Source: Leifsonia sp052114085 (GTDB taxonomy: Bacteria; Actinomycetota; Actinomycetes; Actinomycetales; Microbacteriaceae). Taken from it: 64,000 nt of DNA. The DNA is taken from the NCBI RefSeq assembly GCF_052114085.1, contig NZ_JBFREB010000001.1, positions 372,001 to 436,000 on the forward strand, written 5' to 3'. This document shows positions 60,637-64,000 of the stretch, in pieces (within the stretch, counting starts at the first letter, position 1; the number at the start of each line of letters is the position of its first letter). Made by a program: the position numbers and the translations under genes. The notes under the pieces were generated by a model that worked only from the letters and a program-made list of their open reading frames with translations, had not been told where the DNA came from and ran no database searches.

Positions 60637-60682
60637 CTTCTTGGCCCCTTTCTGTCGGAGGGCCTGATGCCCTGACAACGGT

Positions 60683-60725
60683 GTCATCGGTCATGATGAC
60701 ATACGCGAAGACATTTCGCTAGACT
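60683..60725. promoter_or_regulatory. Divergent LacI/frc promoter region with two dyads
   Basis: GTCATC, six bases, GATGAC (60683-60700) and GCGAA, five bases, TTCGC (60705-60719). A -35-like ATGACA (60696-60701) and -10 TAGACT (60720-60725), 18 bases apart, serve the rightward LacI gene. Either dyad could bind the LacI protein. Confidence 0.55.
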
Positions 60726-60752
60726 CGGTTCGACGGCTAGAGACGGGGCGTT

Positions 60753-61826
60753 ATGACATCGTTATCGGGCGCCCGGCCAACCGCGGCCCGGCGAGTGACG
60801 ATTCGTGACGTCGCCCGCGAGGCGGGCGTCGGGATCAAGACCGTGTCCCGCGTCATCAACAACGAACCCAATGTGGCTCCGGCTACGGGGGAGCGCGTAC
60901 GCGCCGTCATCGCACAGTTGCAGTGGGAGCCGGACAGCCTCGCGAGCAACCTGCGGCGCGCGCATGCCCGCACCAAGTCGATCGGGCTGCTGCTCGGAAG
61001 CGTCGACAATCCCTTCGCGGCGACGATTCATCGGGCCATCGAGGACGTGGCGGCGCAACACGGTGTCGCCGTGCTCGCGTCGAGCCTCGACGAGGATCCC
61101 GTTCGCGAAGTCTCCGCGGTCGAGAACTTCCTGCGTCGCAAGGTGGACGGGCTCATCCTCACGTGCTCGACCGGCAGCCAGGCGTATCTCTCGGAACTCC
61201 TTCCCGAGAAGGTGCCCGTTGTCTTCATCGACCGGGAACCTTCCGACTACATCGCAGACGTCGTGCGCTCGGACAACTTCGGCGGGGCGGCGATGGGCAC
61301 GCGTCATCTGCTCAGCCGCGGCCACCGCCGGATCGCAGGGATCTTCGACAAGACCGGAATCTGGACCGCACAGCAGCGCAAAGCCGGTTTTCTCAGCGCC
61401 ATCGACGAATTCGAGGTCGACGAAAGCCTCTGCACCGTCGTCGACGACGTGACGACGTCGTCAGCGGCAGAAGCGGTCGTGCAAAACCTCCTCAGCTCGC
61501 CGCGGCCGCCGACAGCGATCTTCAGCAGCCAGAACCTGATCACTGTCGGCGTCGTTCGCGCCCTCCGCAAGCTGGGCCGCCAGCACGAGGTCGCGCTGGT
61601 CGGCTTCGACGAGATCGAGCTGGGAGACCTTCTCGATCCCGGCATCACGGTCATCGCACAGCATCCGGCACGAATCGGAACGATCGCCGCGGAGCGCATG
61701 TTCCAGAGACTCGAGAATCGCGCCTCGGAATCAACTCATGAGGCCGCGGACCTGGTCTCCCAGGTGGACCTGGTCATTCGCGGCTCTGGAGAGATCGCGC
61801 CCCCGTCCGGCCGTGACGTCCAGTAG
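60753..61826 (+). CDS. LacI-family repressor of the fructan operon
   Basis: 357 residues. Helix-turn-helix VTIRDVAREAGVGIKTVSRVIN, hinge region DSLASNLRRAHARTKSIG, and effector domain with DGLILTCSTGSQ, VFIDREPSDY and LVGFDEIELGDLLDPGITV. Divergent from frcB; likely controls the fructose/fructan operon in response to fructose or a fructose phosphate. Ribosome-binding site is weak. Confidence 0.92.
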   Translation: MTSLSGARPTAARRVTIRDVAREAGVGIKTVSRVINNEPNVAPATGERVRAVIAQLQWEPDSLASNLRRAHARTKSIGLLLGSVDNPFAATIHRAIEDVAAQHGVAVLASSLDEDPVREVSAVENFLRRKVDGLILTCSTGSQAYLSELLPEKVPVVFIDREPSDYIADVVRSDNFGGAAMGTRHLLSRGHRRIAGIFDKTGIWTAQQRKAGFLSAIDEFEVDESLCTVVDDVTTSSAAEAVVQNLLSSPRPPTAIFSSQNLITVGVVRALRKLGRQHEVALVGFDEIELGDLLDPGITVIAQHPARIGTIAAERMFQRLENRASESTHEAADLVSQVDLVIRGSGEIAPPSGRDVQ

Positions 61827-62073
61827 GACATGAACCAGCGACACGCCGAGGTGCGGACCGTCTGCGTGATCGGCGTGGACAGTGCGCCCCAGGCGCAAGC
61901 CGCCGACCTCGCGGTATCAACTGCGTGAATGCAGGGCTTTTGAGCAGGTGAGGCGCGAGAAATGGCATCAATGGTGAGTGGGACTTCAGAGTCCATGCGA
62001 GCTGTCAATGTCGGTGGTCGCCCCTACTCTTGGGGGTAGTTAGAAAAAACTCCCAAAACACAACATGTAGTGG
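61827..62073. other. Intergenic region between LacI gene and peptide gene
   Basis: No convincing gene. A 33-codon frame (61830-61928) starts near the LacI stop without a ribosome-binding site and is probably chance. From about 62020 GC drops. CTAC (62024-62027) and GTAG (62036-62039) bracket a TTGGGG, and TTGGG (62030-62034) with AGTT (62038-62041) can pair with AACT and CCCAA (62048-62056) as a bulged hairpin. These dyads sit 18-50 bases upstream of the peptide promoter and may be activator sites or the end of the LacI transcript. Confidence 0.4.
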
Positions 62074-62104
62074 AATGACAATCGTGTCATTAGGGTTATA
62101 TAGT
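62074..62104 (+). promoter_or_regulatory. Strong promoter and operator of the small peptide gene
   Basis: -35 ATGACA (62075-62080), 18-base spacer, -10 TATAGT (62099-62104), each one base from consensus. The dyad AATGACA, ATCG, TGTCATT (62074-62091) covers the -35 and half the spacer, a repressor-style position. The leader (from about 62111) contains an imperfect hairpin, GGTGAA...ACCGC with GCGGTTCACC (62106-62133). Confidence 0.75.
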
Positions 62105-62155
62105 GGGTGAACACCGCAGGAACGCGGTTCACCAAGACTTCTAGGGGAGGCCATC

Positions 62156-62239
62156 ATGGACTACGAAAACGACAGCGTTGGCGGCTACTCGGTTCCCGTC
62201 GACCCCATGGACCTGCTGCAGTGCGACAGCTGCCAGTAA
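62156..62239 (+). CDS. 27-residue acidic peptide with C-terminal CxxC; unrecognised
   Basis: ATG 62156 follows a near-ideal ribosome-binding site AGGGGAGG. The peptide begins MDYENDSVGGYSVPV and ends DPMDLLQCDSCQ. It has six acidic and no basic residues, two Tyr, and both Cys in a CDSC motif next to the C-terminus; no signal peptide. It is a complete unit: own promoter, leader, start site, stop and terminator. No processing enzyme, transporter or regulator stands next to it except the LacI gene upstream. Possible roles: precursor of a modified peptide, metal- or thiol-reactive peptide, signalling peptide, or a coding part of a regulatory RNA. I do not recognise the family. Confidence 0.75.
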   Translation: MDYENDSVGGYSVPVDPMDLLQCDSCQ

Positions 62240-62258
62240 GGCGCTAGCACCGAGCACG

Positions 62259-62291
62259 AAGACCCCGGAGGCCACTGGCCTCCGGGGTCTT
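62259..62291 (+). terminator. Strong terminator of the small peptide gene
   Basis: AAGACCCCGGAGGCC (62259-62273) and GGCCTCCGGGGTCTT (62277-62291), perfect 15-bp stem, three-base loop, 19 bases after the TAA stop. Confidence 0.9.
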
Positions 62292-62335
62292 CTGTCGTCC
62301 GGGCGCCGTGGAGGGCCGGTCGTTAGAATCGTCGG

Positions 62336-62782
62336 GTGCCAGTGAATCCAGAGCTGCAGGGGCGGGAGTTCCCGCCGACCCGGCCGTACCTCGTGGGGCG
62401 CGAGAAGGTGCGCGAGTTCGCGCGGGCCGTCTTCGCCACCGATCCGATCAACTTCGACGTCGACGCGGCGCGCGCCGCCGGCCACCCCGATCTGGTCGCG
62501 CCGCCCACGTTCCCCGTGGTGGTGCAGGAGTCGACGCTCGCGCAGTTGCTCTCCGAGCCGGACGCCGGCATCGACTTCAGCCGGGTCGTCCACGGCGACC
62601 AGCGCTTCACCTTCAGCCGGCCCGTGTTCGCCGGCGACGAACTGACGGCGACGCTCCGCGTCAGCTCCGTCAAGTCGCTGGGCCCGCACTCGATGGTGAC
62701 CGCCGAGTCGACGATCGTCGACGCGGACGGCGCCCACGTGGTGACCGCCACATCCACCCTGGTCGTTCGAGGAGACGAGTGA
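62336..62782 (+). CDS. MaoC-like hot-dog dehydratase subunit A (FAS1-like, HadA type)
   Basis: 148 residues. The actinobacterial pair of MaoC-like proteins before murB is represented by this N-terminal-type subunit: LVGREKVREFARAVFATDP, VAPPTFPVVVQE and VVHGDQRFTFSRPVFAGDEL (hot-dog helix and strand). GTG 62336 lies six bases after TAGAAT (62324-62329), suggesting a leaderless transcript. It probably forms a heterodimer with the next protein for hydration/dehydration of an acyl thioester. Confidence 0.85.
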   Translation: MPVNPELQGREFPPTRPYLVGREKVREFARAVFATDPINFDVDAARAAGHPDLVAPPTFPVVVQESTLAQLLSEPDAGIDFSRVVHGDQRFTFSRPVFAGDELTATLRVSSVKSLGPHSMVTAESTIVDADGAHVVTATSTLVVRGDE

Positions 62783-63234
62783 TGGCATCCCGTGACACCG
62801 CGCCGAACTTCGATGCGCCGAACTTCGATGCGCTGAGCGTCGGCGACGTGGTCGCCGAGCGCACGTTCGAGCTGAGCCGTGACTCCCTGGTCCGCTACGC
62901 CGGGGCCTCCGGCGACTTCAACCCCATCCACTACCGCGACGATGTCGCCGCCTCGGTCGGTCTCCCGGGCGTGATCGCCCACGGGATGCTGACCATGGGC
63001 CTCGCCGTGCAGCCGGTCGTCGACTGGGCGGGCGATCCCGCCCTCGTCGGGGATTATCAGGTGCGGTTCACCCGGCCTGTCGTGGTCGACCCGTCGGAGG
63101 GCGCGACCGTGACCGTCTCGGCGAAGGTGGGCCAGCTGGACGCGGAGGCCCGCGTCGCCCGCATCGACCTGACGACCACCTTCGGCGGCGAGACAGTGCT
63201 GGGCAAGGCGCAGGTCCGCGTCCGCTTCGCATGA
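62782..63234 (+). CDS. MaoC-like dehydratase subunit B (HadB type), with a 5-residue duplication
   Basis: 150 residues. Catalytic hydratase motif SGDFNPIHYRDDVAASVGLPG gives Asp and His of the (R)-hydratase signature (core DFNPIHY), followed by IAHGMLTMGL. The start codon overlaps the upstream stop. Near the N-terminus a 15-base unit is repeated exactly (62801-62815 and 62816-62830), duplicating residues in APNFDAPNFDA. Confidence 0.9.
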   Translation: MASRDTAPNFDAPNFDALSVGDVVAERTFELSRDSLVRYAGASGDFNPIHYRDDVAASVGLPGVIAHGMLTMGLAVQPVVDWAGDPALVGDYQVRFTRPVVVDPSEGATVTVSAKVGQLDAEARVARIDLTTTFGGETVLGKAQVRVRFA

Positions 63235-64000
63235 CCGACCGAATCCCGGCCCTGGCCGATCTCACCACCATCCGTGTCGGCGGCGTCCCAGCGGACTTCG
63301 TCGCCGCGGACGATCGCGACGCCCTCATCGACGCCGTCCGTGACGCACGCGCCTCCGGTGAGGAGTGGTTGCTCGTCGGCGGCGGCTCGAACACGGTCGC
63401 CAGCGACGAGGGTTTCGGCGGGACGGTCATCCATATCCGCACGCGCGGGGTCGAGAGGCTCTCGGCTGCGGACGGGCGGATCCGCATCCGCGTCCAGGCG
63501 GGTGAGCCGTGGGACGAGCTGGTCGCCTTGACCGTCCGTAACGGGTGGTCCGGCGTGGAGGCGCTGTCCGGCATCCCCGGCTCGACCGGCGCGGCGCCCG
63601 TGCAGAACATCGGCGCGTACGGCCAGGAGCTGGAGTCCGCCCTGGTCGGCGTCGAATTCTTCGATGATGCCTCCGGCGACGTGATGTACCTCACCCGCGA
63701 GGAGTTGGGTCTCGGGTATCGGACGTCCGTTCTGAAGCAGGGCCGAAGGGGAGTCGTGCTGTCCGTCGACCTCGAGCTCGCCGACGGGACGGTCCCCGGT
63801 GACGTCGGCGCTCCGCTGAGCGCGCCGGTGGCATACGCGCAACTCGCAGACGCTCTCGGCGTCTCGCTCGGCTCGCGCGTTCCCGTTGCCGAACTCCGGC
63901 GTGCTGTGCTCGCCCTCAGGTCGTCGAAGGGCATGGTGCTGGACCCGGCCGACCCGGATTCCGTGAGCTCCGGCTCGTTCTTCACCAACCCGATCGTCTC
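63231..64000 (+). CDS. murB: UDP-N-acetylmuramate dehydrogenase, N-terminal part (cut by window edge)
   Basis: FAD-dependent reductase making UDP-MurNAc for peptidoglycan. The first 256 codons are present. FAD-binding motifs LLVGGGSNTVASDEGFGGTV (about 46-65) and ALSGIPGSTGAAPVQNIGAYGQE (about 113-135) are clear; SSGSFFTNPIV near the edge contains the catalytic serine. ATG 63231 overlaps the MaoC stop (ATGA). The C-terminal end lies outside. Confidence 0.95.
   Translation, partial: MTDRIPALADLTTIRVGGVPADFVAADDRDALIDAVRDARASGEEWLLVGGGSNTVASDEGFGGTVIHIRTRGVERLSAADGRIRIRVQAGEPWDELVALTVRNGWSGVEALSGIPGSTGAAPVQNIGAYGQELESALVGVEFFDDASGDVMYLTREELGLGYRTSVLKQGRRGVVLSVDLELADGTVPGDVGAPLSAPVAYAQLADALGVSLGSRVPVAELRRAVLALRSSKGMVLDPADPDSVSSGSFFTNPIV

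Noticed and set aside
61830..61928. 32-residue frame after the LacI gene, containing VCVIGVDSA
   Set aside because: Vaguely like the start of a sugar kinase, but too short, no ribosome-binding site and no continuation in any frame.
60683..62091. Common operator for the fructan LacI protein at its own promoter and at the peptide promoter
   Set aside because: Both regions contain ATGACA/TGTCAT-type sequence, but the half-sites face opposite ways and ATGACA is also the -35 in both promoters, so the likeness may come from that alone.
1..64000. tRNA, rRNA, CRISPR arrays, insertion sequences, prophage or attachment sites
   Set aside because: Looked for cloverleaf arms, repeat-spacer periodicity, transposase or integrase motifs and found none.

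Overview
The window is high-GC actinobacterial DNA. The paired MaoC-type dehydratases followed by murB, the frequent leaderless starts, the mycofilm of LacI/TetR/GntR-controlled sugar operons and the shared-ATPase style sugar ABC transporters fit a plant- or soil-associated member of the Microbacteriaceae (Leifsonia-like); the family is an inference, not a measurement. No rRNA, tRNA, CRISPR, insertion sequence or prophage was seen. One ambiguous base (position 53956) marks it as a draft assembly.

Layout. 1-4958: start of a Kup potassium transporter (runs off the left edge), a cold-shock protein, and a TetR-controlled NCS1 permease plus YtcJ-like amidohydrolase. 5057-10359: LacI regulator and a ChvE-GguA-GguB type pentose/hexose ABC transporter. 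10386-12950: a PEP mutase/isocitrate lyase-family enzyme and a thiamine-diphosphate enzyme. 13102-18057: araA, araD, araB and their LacI regulator. 18122-25437: hemerythrin-like protein, another LacI regulator, a CUT1-type sugar ABC transporter and a GH127 beta-L-arabinofuranosidase. 25471-30908: aldose epimerase-like protein, PucR-type regulator and the GABA genes gabT-gabD. 30954-40146: mixed housekeeping and stress genes (PhzF-like protein, fur-catalase pair, Na+/H+ antiporter, TetR with an MFS exporter whose 3' end is frameshifted, GIY-YIG-like protein, mannose-6-phosphate isomerase).

40208-53882 is one regulon defined by a CATACGTATG operator: a secreted GH141-like beta-helix enzyme, an L-fucose-type aldose dehydrogenase, Zn-dehydrogenase, KduD-like SDR, KDPG aldolase, KDG kinase, an ABC transporter, an enolase-superfamily dehydratase, a sugar mutarotase, a lactonase and the GntR regulator. 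Together they read as release, uptake and non-phosphorylative oxidation of a 6-deoxy- or L-hexose such as L-fucose or L-galactose. 53932-61826 is a fructan locus: secreted GH32 levanase/inulinase, fructokinase, a small ABM-fold protein, a Frc-type ABC transporter and a divergent LacI repressor. 62074-62291 is a compact, strongly signalled transcription unit for a 27-residue acidic peptide ending in a CxxC motif, which I do not recognise. The right end holds two MaoC-type dehydratases and the start of murB.

The common theme is plant-polysaccharide use: arabinan (GH127, araBAD, ChvE-type uptake), fucosylated or L-galactose-containing glycans, and fructans, each with its own local repressor and operator. 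Two paralogous LacI repressors appear to share one operator, TGTGACCGGTCACA, linking the Chv/Ggu transporter to araBDA.
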